Origin: Nautilus pompilius
Lineage: Eukaryota > Mollusca > Cephalopoda > Nautilida > Nautilidae
Direction: 5' to 3'
Length of the DNA: 64,000 nt
NCBI GenBank assembly: GCA_018389105.1
Contig: JACATO010000132.1
Coordinates: 1,314,501-1,378,500, forward strand
Of the stretch, positions 46,448 through 59,341 are shown one piece after another. The notes under the pieces were generated by a model, which was given only the letters and a program-made list of their open reading frames with translations, was not told where the DNA came from and did not search any database. Made by a program: the position numbers and the translations under genes. The stretch's first letter is position 1. Every line of letters starts with the position of its first letter.

Positions 46448-47329
46448 AATTATTAAAATTAGAATGAAAATTAATTTATGAATAATTTGTTAGAATGGTG
46501 ATCTTCTGCAAATTATTTAAGAAATAGGCATTTATAGACCCTCTTAGTTCCTTAACTGAGTAATTTACTATTGATGGATTATTTTTCAGTTCTTTTTTAA
46601 TCGAAATCCTTAATTTCAGGAATCAGCTTGTTTCCTCCTCTCATCACACTCCTATTGAATTTACCGTGATCTTTTCTACCACTGCTGGATAAACTGTACA
46701 CAAGGACAGAAAGTTGTCTTCAGTCATTCATGGTGTCTGCCTTACCTGGCATTTAAACAAAGTTCTGGCATGTCTTGTGTTGTTGTTTGGATAACATCTA
46801 ATGCTAAAATAAGACTTAGTGTTTGTGCAGACCGACAAATAAGTTATTAGATAAGTTTGGATGAAGCCTGGCTAGATATCAGAATGGCGATGCTGTTGCA
46901 GCTGGTTTCCATTTGAACATCATTAGTCTTCAAGACAAAATGCTTTTCAAGCATTCGAAATTTACTTTAAAAATATACTTTTTTATGTAATACTTTAATG
47001 TGCAGGGGTTCATTTTGACTTTCAGAAACAACTTATTTTCTAGAATGAAATGTACATGGTTTTTCTTATTACCGAATGGTCTTTAACCCTGAACACATCT
47101 TGGGTCCACTGTTGGGGGGGGATTTAAAACTTCCACCCCTTTTTTTTTCTCTCTTAAAGATATAGAATCTTTTTAAAATTGGCACACTCTGCTGGAGGTA
47201 AGTCTTCTCTCCAGTGTGAAATTATAAATGATATAAGTGGAGTCCTTTTTCACAGGAATCGGAAGAGGTGCTAATTTAACACCGTCAAACATGTTAGAAA
47301 TGGCACTTGTCTTCTCAGCCAAAAAACCC
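46448..47329. other. non-coding DNA
   Basis: A moderately complex patch at 46650-46930 without ORF. A G-run lies at about 47115-47121. No repeat family recognised. Confidence 0.45.
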
Positions 47330-47560
47330 TGTCCTGGTTTGAGCGGGCTAAAGGAGGGATATCATCAACCTTGGTGACCAAACAAATTACCTAGGTACAG
47401 TCGGACAGGTGGTCAGGAGTTACCTCCACCCACCACGAGTACCCAGAAAATCCCTGCTAGAACTATCCTTTTTATTTAAATGTGGGAGAAAGCTCACACA
47501 GTCCTTGATGAAACCATGCCAAGGGAGGTATGCCAAACTGAGCTGGTCCCAAGATCAGAC
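47330..47560. repeat. dispersed repeat copy 2 (SINE-like)
   Basis: The part 47444-47535 aligns with 5870-5967 (see the AAATGTGGGAGAAA and GAAACCATGCCAAG blocks). The upstream GC-richer part (47340-47440) has no counterpart I could align, so copy 1 may be 5'-truncated, as retroposons often are. Confidence 0.5.
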
Positions 47561-50379
47561 ATTCTGGAATTGGAATGGTATAGCTAAAGTAATTATCTTT
47601 AAAAATAAAAAGTTTACCAATTTACTATATATTTTTTGTTAGCCATTCGAATGTTCACTATCTTTGAACATTAATTATGCAGTTGGATTCTTAAAACTGA
47701 TGATGTATGATCAACACTCTTTATCAGCCAAGTCTCTATCTGAGCAAATGTAGGCAAGAAGCAATGACAACTTTTTATACAAATTTTTGTTGTTGAAAAA
47801 ATAACGATAAAAAACATTTTCAGAATGTCTGCTTGCTTCTCAGGTTTCTAGTGATTTCTAAATTTTGTTCACATGAGCTTAATGAGTAGTCATTGCATGA
47901 GAATATTCAAACTTAAAAAAAAAAAAAGTAAAGTTCAAAACAAAATTTATGTTAGAAATAAGGTGTGCACATGGAATATTTTAGTAGTTTGGTAAGATGA
48001 TAACTTATGCGACCATTTCTTTACCTAAAATAAGATGTACACTATGTGTATACAAAAAGCCTACTGACATCATGGGTTTTCCTCTGGTGGATGATTTATG
48101 TGCAAAAGTTGACACAGGTTCAAAGAAGAGATACAGAAGCTTAATTCTGTTTTTTTTTTTTTTTAGGGGGAGAAGGTTTAATCGGTGGAATGAGGGTAGA
48201 AATTAATTTTTTTGGTTTGTACAAAATATAGTGAGACTTAAGAACTATAGTAGAATAATCTTCACTACTATGATGTTCGTTCTGTTTTGTTATGGACCAC
48301 TAGTGCACTGTTGGTTGGTTAGTTACTCGACTGGCGAGTCGTCCTGTAAGGGAAGAAGCAACTGGACTTCTTGACAGCCAGATCAGCTATGTTGAACTTC
48401 AGCATTTGTTTTCCTCGTTTGCATTTCTTCTTTAAAAATTACAGAATTACTGCACAGTATTTGGAATGGAGATTGAATAAATCTGCCAACTTGTCTAAGA
48501 AGAGACTGCGATAATAAAAAAGGAACTATATAAGCAAAAATTCTAGGTACAGTAAATTTACAAAATGTTATCATTTAGAGACTAAAAAGTAACTTAATGC
48601 AAATGTGTACTAATTACAGTGTGCCACATCTTTGCTAATGAATTATCTTGAATATAGCTACAGTAGTTATCCAATGTAAAATAAGTGTTTTATTTGCTTG
48701 GCCCTTCATATAACAGATAAGAGGAAGGTTAACAGACAAAAATTAATAGGTAGAGAAGATGCACTTTTGTTGAATATAAAGAACATTTTGGAAAATAGGT
48801 ACTATTAGGTAAGTAGATGCCATAGGCTACAGTTTTGGCTCTTTTCTGCTTTTGATTCATGTAAGTGATGGTATTTAAGTTGGTTGGCTGGTTGTTTGCT
48901 TTACTTCAAGGTATTATTTCTTTTTTTGGAACCTGGATCACTAGCTGGTCAAACAGTGGTTAACATGAAAGTTCTTGATGTAATCTCACCCTAACCACCC
49001 TAAAAAATCACCTGCTCTAGAACTCTTCTGATTAGTAGTGAGAGGAAATTAGAACTCCCGTAAAAGACCCAGATAGAACTGGATAATACAGAAGGGCAAG
49101 GGAAACTGTTATATGCTATACTCCTTTCAGATATTGCTAACAGTCTGATAACATGTGCTAGGGATTTTTCTTGCCAAAATGATGCATTTTAAAACTCTCT
49201 TAATGAGGATTTATAAATGGATACTGTTATTAGTTTCTGCTTCTGTTTTTTTTTTTTTTATTAAATTTGTTTTATTTTTTTATTTGGACTTCATGTATGC
49301 AGTACTTGATAATATCATATAAGGTTGATTTCTTATGATTTTACTTTGACACATTTTAGTTATTTATGATAGTATGTTTTTTAAACCTTTCACTGATTGC
49401 GGAACCAAAACACAACCTGCCACTACTAGCAAGTGCTGCATGCTACACTAACCTGCCACCTATATAGCTATTAAAACAGCCAAAGATTATCCTAAGATGC
49501 ATTGTATACTAATGAGAAATGGCAGAAATAAAATATTTAGAATTACATTAACGTTATTTAAATGATTAGTCAAGGTAAAACTGGAATTAAACATTAGAAA
49601 ATTAAAAGTTATCTAACTTATAAATAGGATGAGTTCTTGCATTATCTGATGAGAAAAGATAAGTTAGATAATGCTACTTCCAGAAAATCTAAAATGTGAT
49701 TAGAAATAAATGTTTTTATTAAAATTTAGAGCAGTTTGTTTTCCCTTTACTCATTCTCTAATTTGCATGTCTTTTTCAAAATATTTAAGTTGCTTGTTTT
49801 TTATATAATTTATTATTATCCTCCCTTCATGCATACCTAAGACAGTATATGATATAAACTCTTAATGTTTCATAACTATTTGCACCATCATTCAAAAAAT
49901 AGATATGCCTACCACAACTTAATATCACTGCACACCAAAACTTTCCTCCTTGGGTCCAAACCCTGATGACAGGAAAAGATTTCCATACATAGATAGGTTC
50001 ATCAGTTAATTCAATTTCTACTAATTAAAAGATTGGAAATGTCTGAACTAATAATCTTCTTTCTGTAAGTAATTATGAATGCATACTGGTGATTATAACT
50101 GGACTTACACCAGTAAAGTATTCCATATTTCATACATAATTTATTTTAAAAATCTAAACATGCAAAAAAAAAAATTTTTTTTGTGATCTTTGTAAAATTG
50201 AATCAAGTTAATCATTTTTAATGAAACACTTTCATGTTATCATATTTTTTCTGACATTTTGAGAAAATTTCTACCATCACCACTCTTTTTCTGTTCCTTC
50301 ATTTCACTATATTTACAGAGCAAAGGTCATATTACTTTAAAAGAATATAATTAAATTTCATTGAATTGTCACTACACAA
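47561..50379. other. AT-rich non-coding DNA, no gene seen
   Basis: Contains a small inverted repeat (GTTATCTAACTTA / TAAGTTAGATAA at about 49607-49663) and several poly-T runs. Less AT-rich patches at 48290-48380 and 48940-49100 are unassigned. Confidence 0.45.
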
Positions 50380-50660
50380 GCTTATGAAATACTGATGTGA
50401 TAACAACAGCAGGAATAAGCTTGTTGTTGTCATGCACTGTGTAGTGGAATTCCCAGATGTGGGGAGCATCAGGAGGGCTCAGTATCCCACTAATGTACAT
50501 GACATCGAAATTAATCCAAACACACGAAAGCAGACAACTGGCTCTCGGTGGGACCGTTTAAAGAATAGCTCGTTGTATTGACAGCACTGCCTCTGTGTCC
50601 TGCTGCTGATGGTGACGCCAGGCCTATGTTAGTAATGGATTAATGTTCTAGCATCACCTG
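50380..50660. promoter_or_regulatory. candidate conserved non-coding element
   Basis: GC-richer, complex, ORF-free block. Words seen: AAATTAATCCAAAC and GGATTAATG (TAATCC/GGATTA bicoid-type cores on both strands), CACCTG (E-box), TGACAGCAC and GGTGACGCC. No repeat signature. Regulatory function is inferred. Confidence 0.35.
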
Positions 50661-51729
50661 TGAGTGAAGGATGCATAAAAAAAAAAAAAACATTCAGATG
50701 AATTTCTTTAATATTAGCCATTGTGCTGTTTCAGCGCACAAAAAGATTGATTTTTCTTTTTTTTTTTGCCATCCTAATAGGAGACCTCATCAGAAAAAAA
50801 CATTACAGTTTAACGGTGCTTCATGTAGTGTAGCTTATTAATTCATGTAACCAATTGCCTTGTGGAACCCTTAACAACTGTAGATTGTCATCAGTATGGT
50901 TCTCAGGGGAGCAAGAGGCCAGTAACAAACCATTGATCCATAAACAACCTGAGTTCTACTAATTGGATGCTTTAGCAGAAGTTAAATTAAAGAAATTTTA
51001 AATTCTATTTTAAAATGTTCTTACATGTATTACATTTCCAAGTACAAGAATAAAATTTTTAAAAAATGTATAGAATGTGAGCTGCATTGATATCTAAATG
51101 TCCACTTAATATCTTAGAAGTTTCTTATGATTTATCAAAAAAAGTCTCTAAATTATAAAATACGGATTTTATAAAAGTATCTAGGAAAGAAATAAACAAA
51201 TGAGAAAGAGCAGATTAAGGTGAGAGTATTGTGAGTTTGTGTTATTCTGTGACTGAATTATTATCATTGGTTGGTTGGTTGGTTGTCTTGTTTTCAAAGT
51301 TAAACAACTGTACATTTGGAGATCAAGAACAGAATGTTCATAAAACAGGAGCATCAGTCTGATTGAACTCATGTGAGCACAAATCTCGTACATGATTATT
51401 TTGAAAAGTGAAAAGAAATTAAAAATTTTTTTTGGGCTGGAATTATTGAAAATACCAAGAAACTTTGTTTCTAACATGCTCATCGTGGCTTAGAAAAAAT
51501 GTGTGCTTGGACAGGTGTTTTTTTTAAATACAAATGTCATTAATGAAACCATTGGGTACTTAAAAGTATACTCAACAAGGTCTTCAATAGATTGTCATCA
51601 GAGTTTGCTGATTACTGGGAGGGGGGTCTTGTAGCCTATAGATTTCTGCTACAACCAACTATAGTTTCTCCTTGCTCAAAGATTGTGAAAGACTCAGCCA
51701 TACCATTTCATATTAATGGGTGATAACTG
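50661..51729. other. AT-rich non-coding DNA
   Basis: Poly-A and poly-T runs at about 50677-50690 and 50757-50767. A short (TTGG)n lies at about 51269-51284. A 100-codon minus ORF at 51181-51483 has no motif and is taken as chance. Confidence 0.45.
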
Positions 51730-52150
51730 CTGCTGCTACTGTTGTTGTTGTTGCGTCACCTCAGGCGCCTGAGGATAGTCCTCAGTAGCACTGTGGCTGC
51801 ACGTGGAAGTCAAGAGAGTTCGTCGTAGGAGAGACCAAGCTGATGGTGATGACGGTCCACCAGGAAGGCAGGGCAGCACATTCAAAGGTGTTCAGATGAC
51901 TCTTCCTCTTCCGCGCAGAACCGGCAGATGTTGGTTTCGGCTTTGCCTGTGAGGCACAGCCAGCGTCGGAGTTTTGGATGATGCCCAGACTGAAACCTGA
52001 TGAGGTCCACCAGTTCTGATTTCTCCAGTAGACTCTCCTTGCTGAGATTCGGCGTGCTTGTCTGCAGTGATTGCAGTCTGGCGTGTTGGGTTGGCTGGAG
52101 TCGTGCAGTATACATGCTTTGAGAAATTATGTTCAAAGTCCATTCACTTT
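51728..52150 (-). repeat. 3' end of a non-LTR retrotransposon (RT/RNase H ORF tail)
   Basis: This is the most GC-rich block of the window. The minus strand encodes LVDLIRFQSGHHPKLRRWLC followed by GKAETNICRFCAEEEESSEHL, i.e. the 'R.GH......L......S..C..C...EET.EHL' pattern found at the C-terminal end of RNase H-bearing non-LTR elements (I/Jockey-like), with a C..C...H zinc-knuckle-like motif. Two overlapping frames (51882-52136 and 51892-52143) reflect a frameshift. At the 3' side (plus coordinates 51728-51754) the strand ends in a CAA/CAG trinucleotide repeat, consistent with a simple-repeat tail. It is 5'-truncated at about 52150, as expected for target-primed insertion. Confidence 0.65.
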
Positions 52151-55100
52151 GAGATGTCTGCCATTATTAAAGTTCTGTGGCTGGAGAAAATGCATTGTAG
52201 GAAACTGTCTATCATTTGTTATTAATTTCACTCCGAAGAAAAAGACTGCCAGTGCCATAATTTTGGAAGTATTTTCCCACCAGGTTTTCAAAACAAATTT
52301 AAATCAATCATTACAAGTACAAATTTTTTTTAAATTTTGACTTTAATTTTATAAGATATATATACACTGCTGCTTAAATTCAATTAGAGAAGTTTATCTT
52401 TAACTTAATTGCATTGATAGTGCTCACAGAATATCTTTTATTTTCAATAACTACTGTATATTAAACTGATTTGATTTTTTTGATTTGCTAGTTTATTTAA
52501 TTCTAATGTAGAATTAATATGATTTCAGGAAAAGAATGGTTTGGGGTTTGATAAGATTATTAAAGAATAGTAATAAAATTGTGAAGGTTCTTCTTTCTTA
52601 AAACTATTTTAGTACCAAAGGATGGATGAAAATACAATACATCCGTAATTGCAGTTTAGCCAGTGGACAATGATATGGGATTTATAGCTGCTCTCAGTTA
52701 TTCCTGTTTGGCACCCTTTTGTCTATATATCTAGTTTCTAGGTTACATAATATTGAACCTTTTTCCACATGAGGTCTTCTTGCTGCATCTTCTCATTACA
52801 TGGTTCTGCGCACCATCTTCTTGGTACATCAGGTCTGGCCACACTCTCACTGTTCTGCCAAAACAGTCTCCATGTACATGTCATTTAATTTTGACATATC
52901 TTTAGTATGCTTTATTTGTATTCCATGACAGACCACGTGGTGGGTCTCCAGTGGTTCAGCGGAAGCTGGCAGGAATGAAATGAAGCACTAGAGGATGATG
53001 TTTCCTAACATACATCTGTATACACATAGACTAGTCAGTCAGCTGGTGCAGGTTTATATACAATCTTTTGAGCGTTTCTATGTTTCTATTAATTTCTGAT
53101 ATAATATATATATTGAAATTGGAAACTTGCCTTGGTTTTTAAAATTCTTTATTTGAAGACTTTATTGATACTAAAAAAATATTTAGACTTAATTTGTGTT
53201 ATTTTACTACATTCTTGACATACACACATCATTTAAAAGATCAGTGAGAGCTTTTACCAACTTTCAAAATACATCTTTGTTCATTTTAAAAAATAAATTA
53301 AAAACAATTTTGCCAAAGTCCATTGTACTTACCAACCTACTCCTAAAGCAAGGAAACTGTTTTCTGGTTTAGAGATCTTTGAATAAAACAACAAACTAGC
53401 TTGGTAGTAAATAAAACTTAACTTTAAAACTGGAAATATTCAGATGGCTTGGTATCTGCAATCCACACAAATAACTAAATAACTCAAGTAAGTAATAAAA
53501 AAAAAAAACAAAAAAAATAATTTGTAAAAAATAGGGGTTTTTAGCATATGGGTAGGCTTTTTGGCTTACTAATACTAGAGTTCATAATTACAAATTAACT
53601 AAAATGTAAGGCCCATATTCATGGTTATTTCTCTTGCACCCCTGGGGGGGGGGTGGGCAAACCATGACCTTTTGGAAATTACTAAACATTAAATTGCACA
53701 GTACCATTTAATTTATTAACGCTCAGGACAAGTATGCAAATTATACAGAATATATATATTATCCAGTTAATGCCTTATATAGCAGGCAGAATTCTCATAA
53801 TGTGGTAGAAATTTGTTTATCCAGATTCCAGTTAACATTTCATTGGTTTATCTAAATATATTTTGCTATTTCTGGCTGATTTGGAATGACTGGCTCACTG
53901 TAAAATTTCTTGTATTTAATCTTAAAACATCTTTGATAAAGAATCTACTAAATACGGATAACTTTTTTTTTTAAACAACCAAAAATGGTGGTGTTAAAAC
54001 TGATTATTTTATAATTATTTTATAGTCAGTTAAGGAATAAAACAAACCTTGGCCTGGTAATTGACAAAAGGTCTCAATAGAATACAGTTTTAATCACCTA
54101 AACTCTATTAAATCCATTTATGTTGACTATGAACTCTAATATGATCATTTGGACTTTCATACTGTACACTGAAGAAATGTGTCTATTAAATACTAAAATT
54201 TCAATATAAAAGAAGAAAATGCTATAAAAATTATTTGTAGAAATGATATTTTGTTTTATTTATAAGTGAATGAATTCTGCATCTTATATACTAGTGATCA
54301 CAGGTATTGGATTTATTTGGGTCTCAATATTTATGTTGATGAAGGAAAATTTTACTTTCTATATATCTAAGCTGTTCCTTCCTTTTCCAGAAGAGTTTGG
54401 ATAAATGAGGTTCTGCCATATATATATATAAGAACATTTTTTTTAAAAACCTGGCACTCTAAGACAAACTAACTTTTAATTAGAATTTGTTTTTCTTTTA
54501 ATAGAGAATTTCCATATTATTTAGCTTTAATTTATAAATGCAAATAATCTATTACCTAGAATTTTAGTGCTGTACTGTACAAAATAAAGCAGAATCAGTA
54601 ATTGTAAATATGTTTAGAATTTTTTTTGGAGGGAGAGTAATTTTGTTAGAATTGCATGATTCCTGCCTGGCAATTGGCAGCTCATGTAGTTCTAAAGGAA
54701 ATGGGAGACACTCCATTCAAAAGCTGGGTCACACCTTGTTATGTTATAGTTTTGCCAGTAGCCATTTGGTTTGTTCTCAAAATATAGTATAAATTTGATA
54801 AATATAGGAGCAGCTTATAGGATTCTTTATAAAATATAATAAGAAATATGTGTGTGTGATCAATGTTGACCTTGAAGTTCAGATATGAACTTACTAACAA
54901 TATATTAAATGTAGCAAGTATTTTTAGATTAAGTTTTTTTATTTTATTATTAAGAATCAACAATTACAATGAGCCCAAAACTCTAACAAGATGTATTTTT
55001 ATTTATTAACTTAAAGTGCTGCGCATTTTAGGAATAATATCAATTTGCATCATTTTATTTTTTTTTACAGATATCAAGTTGACTATGTAAAATACAAAAA

Positions 55101-58100
55101 TATTATGCTTTTCTTTTTTTTTTTTCGGTTTAAAATTAATAAATTGAAGAGTTCTTCGTCAGTAATTGAAGCATCCCACAAGATAGAAACTCTGTGTGCA
55201 AATATAAACTTGTCACTTATTAATCATTTGCTCCATCTGTTATTCTGAGATTATTTGCCATGCACATTGTCGTCATATTCATGTTACAGTATTTGAAATA
55301 TAAAAAGTAGCATTCAAGTCTGTTAATAAACAAACCTAATCAAAACATTATTTCTAGTAACTTAACTATATCATTGATTTTAAGGAAATTGCAGCAGATT
55401 CAAACTTCTGATACTTTTCAAACAGGTACACACCTGCCATATATCTCTCTTCTGATGAAGATTGCTACCAAATGTAATGACCAGAAGTAGACAAACTTAT
55501 GTAGAAGTGTAAATCAAGAGTCATCACAGAAAGTATGATCTTTAATAAAATGCAGTCATCTAAACCTGACAAGAATACTAGCAAAAATTATCCACCTATT
55601 ATGTCAGTTCATTTTCTCTAATCTCGTAACCAGTAACCAAGATGGGGGGGATATGCAACCCTAGTAACCAGGAATGTATACAATGGATTAGCAAAAATTC
55701 CACATTTAATTTGTAAACTTTAGTTGTTTTGTTTATTTCATCTTTTCCTTTCCATTGAATGATAAATGGAGATGATTTTCTGTTAACTACACAAGTCTGG
55801 TATAACTAGTTTCTTTTCTCTCTCTTTAAAAAATTCCAAAAACAAGATGGCAGTTTTTAAAGTATCAGATTATTTAATTATTTCTTATATGTATTTAATA
55901 ATTAGTACTTATAGCACTGAAAAAAAACCCCACAGTTTGTATTCATGGTTGCTTTAATTAATGGTTATTTTTCTAAATGGCTATGTAAACAGTATGAAAT
56001 TGTATGCAGGGATATATTGTAAGTATAGAGGAAACACTATATCATTAGCAAAAGCATAAGATATAAAAGAATACACCTGCTTATATCATCACCAAGAAAA
56101 GCAAATGACATTTAATTTAAACGAAATAAGAAATATTAAAATTGAATTTAATGACATTGTTAACTTGTTGAATGTTTTTGCAATACTCAAGTACATGAGT
56201 AAATAATATATAAAGCAAATTTTTTTTTAAAATTTATATAGTACTTGTGTTTAACCAATCAAGGTAAAAGTAACCAACAATGAATACATATTTAGTTCTT
56301 TTTAAAAAAACTTTTTTTTTTTTAAAGTGACAACATCAGCAACTTCCCTGTACTGAAAATCAGTGTATAAGAATTGTTTAGTGTAAGTGTATATAGTAGC
56401 TGACTGATATATAAAACAAATATCCTTTGTTTTTAGAATCTGTTTGTTTGTTTGTTTTTTCATATAACCAATGTCATTAAAAAGGTCGAAATAAGGAAAC
56501 AGAAAAACCATGAGAAATGAATGATACATTCAATAAATGTGGTTAAAAATAAATGATAATACCAGTACTTTCACAGCAAACTATAGAAATACCACCATAA
56601 ATGCCATACTAAACTTTGGTAATGCAATAAATATTTTCATAAGACATTATAGGAAACTATGGTTCTGTACATAAATATAATGTTAACTATGGATTGTGCT
56701 GTATAAATTAATTTGATCATTTGGTAAAAATGTTTGATATTAATACTGAATTCATTGCAAGAGATTTAAAAATTACTATGGCCATTATGGTTTGGATAGA
56801 ACCACAGCTTATCACAGAAAAAACTAAGGTGACCACAATTTTATTACTAGAATTTGCAATGCTATGTTATTTTGAGGTCCTGCATTTCTAGCAGAACAAG
56901 TGTAAATTGTTAGTTCTAAGTGGAGTATTCTTTGTGGTTTCCAGACAGGTGCGTTAATGGTTTCCATGTGACTGCATACAACTTATAATGTTTTCACTTA
57001 ATGTCAGAGCCTCTAACTGAAATATTTATAACAGAAAGAAAATACAGTATGCTTCTTTATAATCAGTGCTGCTCCATCCAAGACAAGTGGTCTGCTAATA
57101 ATTAAAAAAGAGAAAATGTCCTAATCTTTTACTTACTTTCTGTATGCAAGTGACAAATGATATGGAGAAATTCTAGAGTTGCTGCTACTAGCAAATATAA
57201 GAAAATAAGCCATAAGATCAATTTCTTGTGTCTCTTGTATTATATGTACATGAAACAATTACGTTTACTAAAAGTACTGTTTGTTTTTGTAAGATAGTGT
57301 TACTACATATTTATTCAATACTTGGTCAGGTAACAAATCAACTGGATTATTAATATCATCACTAATAATAAATGTTTTCTAATGTTAAAATGTCTGCAAT
57401 AAGTGACCACTGATTTTTATGTCTCAAATGGCAAATTACTTTGTACAAGAAAGTCTGATACCTGCCACTGGTCAGTTTATGTACACAATGCCAGTTATCC
57501 AAATACCTAGTTGGAATTAAATGTTGCTTATTTGGTTTTTCTTAGTAAAACAAACATAGTTAGGTGTGGAGTGGTGGTGATTTGGACATGATAACAGTGA
57601 CATCTTGACACTTCAACTCTGTTTGAGCTTGATCTATTTTCAGCATAGAAGAAGAGCATGTGTTATTTATGCAGAGGAGGAAAACAACTATAAAGGTATC
57701 CAGAAAATAGCAGAGGATATTTGTTTGGAAAATTTCAAGTCCATAATATTTTAAGGAGGCAGACATATTAAAACCTTTTGACTGGCTATAACTAAAGATT
57801 GCACATTTGTTAATTAGGTCTGTATTAATATTTCAGTAATAAATACCATTGCAGCTATGATTCAGTTAAATGCACATATCAGTTTCTTATAAAATATAAA
57901 GAACATACATATATTATTAAAATATTGCAGATATATATATATATATATCTGAAGATATAGAAATTTATGATGTGTATTGACTGTTAATTATGCCTTACCT
58001 GATTTAAGAGATCACCTGTCTTGAAATAAGATGTCTGTGGGTGGCCATTTAGAACAGGTTTGAGTATATTATGGTTTTAACAATTCATTATTTGGTGTGT

Positions 58101-58699
58101 CATTTATTTTGATGGGTTACACAGTAAGCCAGAGATCAAAAAAAAAAAAAAAATCTCTGCTTGGCTACTGTATAATCTCCCTTGCCTATTGTATTTCCTG
58201 TATTATTGAGTATGGACATTTATGAATCTTATTTGCTTCAAGAAAATATGATATTGTGAGAATATAATATATCTGTATATAAATTCCATATTTTACCGTA
58301 ATAAATTCTTGATGCTTACATGATGTTCTAGTTACTAAGTGAATAACTTATAAATTTTGTGATATAGATTTCACATTTGATTACTCAGCAGCAGACTGAG
58401 TTGTACAGCCACTACATGAGCATGATTTCATTATCTGTCTGACAACAAATCCATAATCCCAATTTTGTATAGAACGTAATTATCTAAATAGATTATGAAA
58501 TAAAAGATTTGGAAATCACTTAGAATGCTGTTGCCTGGTCAAGTTTGTTTAATTTCTCGTTTCTCTTCCAAGTTACAATAATGAGATCTCACTCCCTTTA
58601 TACCAGGTTATCTCTCTTCCAAGCCTTCTGCTGCATTTCATTTAAATTATCATATCCATCTTTGTTCTTTTCTTTTTCTTCTTTTTTTAATGTTTCTGC
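52151..58699. other. AT-rich non-coding DNA, no gene seen
   Basis: More than 6 kb without a recognised gene or transposon. The block 52740-53010 is somewhat less AT-rich and could be an old repeat. A G9-type run lies at about 53643-53651, short TA arrays at about 54420-54430 and 57931-57948, and a (TTTG)n at about 56441-56456. All ORFs are short and AT-driven. Confidence 0.45.
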
Positions 58700-59130
58700 C
58701 TTCTTGACCAACTTTTAATGGCATGCCTATGACCTGGACTTGGCACCCACATGGAAGGTCAGTCCCTACTCCCACACAACACACACACAGTTTCTCTCCT
58801 GGGCCGTAGATAGGTTCCTGGCCCCTCAATTAACGCTAACCGCTCTAGAATTACAACATAAAATGTTGATTTCACGGTGGGCTGAGTTCTGGCAATCTGT
58901 CCACTTTTCATTCCAGATTTTTATAACAATAATACCAGCTCGTAATTCAGCAGGGACAAGTTTTTAATTTAATTCAATCTCAGGCCTGCGTTAATAGCAT
59001 GCCATTACAGCATGGCTGGCCTGGTGATTCACGCTCTACGTGCTGATCTTTCTTCCACGTGCAAAGAAAATTCAGCAGAGCCAATGCAATTTAATTTGCA
59101 CTTATTTTGATCTTTTATCATAAATAAAAC
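58700..59130. promoter_or_regulatory. candidate conserved non-coding element
   Basis: About 430 bp of complex, GC-richer DNA. Words seen: CAATTAACGCTAACC, CGTAATTCAGC, GCGTTAATAGC, CCACGTGCAAAG (E-box CACGTG), ATGCAATTTAATTTGCAC (octamer/POU-like and near-palindromic), TTTGATCTTTTATCATAAA (TCF- and Hox-like) and AACAATG (Sox-like). The 75-codon ORF at 58740-58967 is not supported by any motif. It is a strong candidate by appearance; function is inference. Confidence 0.4.
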
Positions 59131-59286
59131 AATGTACCTTTGTTTCTAACAATATTCATAGAATATCAAATGCTTTAATGGCAATCTCAGTAGTCTGACA
59201 CTTCACATTTCTGATATACTGATGGAAAGTAATTTAACACTTCCATACTAAAAATAATAAAACATAACAACTCTCTCTCTTTCTCA

Positions 59287-59340
<54 letters not shown>

Positions 59341-59341
59341 C
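59287..59341. repeat. (CA)n(TA)n compound microsatellite
   Basis: About 40 bp of uninterrupted CA followed by a short TA array. It generates a spurious Cys-Val ORF on the minus strand. Confidence 0.95.

Noticed and set aside
49607..49663. Inverted repeat GTTATCTAACTTA / TAAGTTAGATAA considered as a MITE
   Set aside because: 13 bp arms in AT-rich DNA with no target duplication; likely chance.
51269..51290. TTGG tandem run considered as a possible CRISPR-like or telomeric repeat
   Set aside because: Only a few short units with no spacers; a simple sequence repeat in a eukaryotic context.
51181..51483. 100-codon minus-strand ORF
   Set aside because: Asn/Gln/Leu/Phe-rich, no motif, in AT-rich DNA.
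52740..53010. Less AT-rich block considered as a LINE fragment
   Set aside because: Translations on both strands gave no pattern clear enough to defend.
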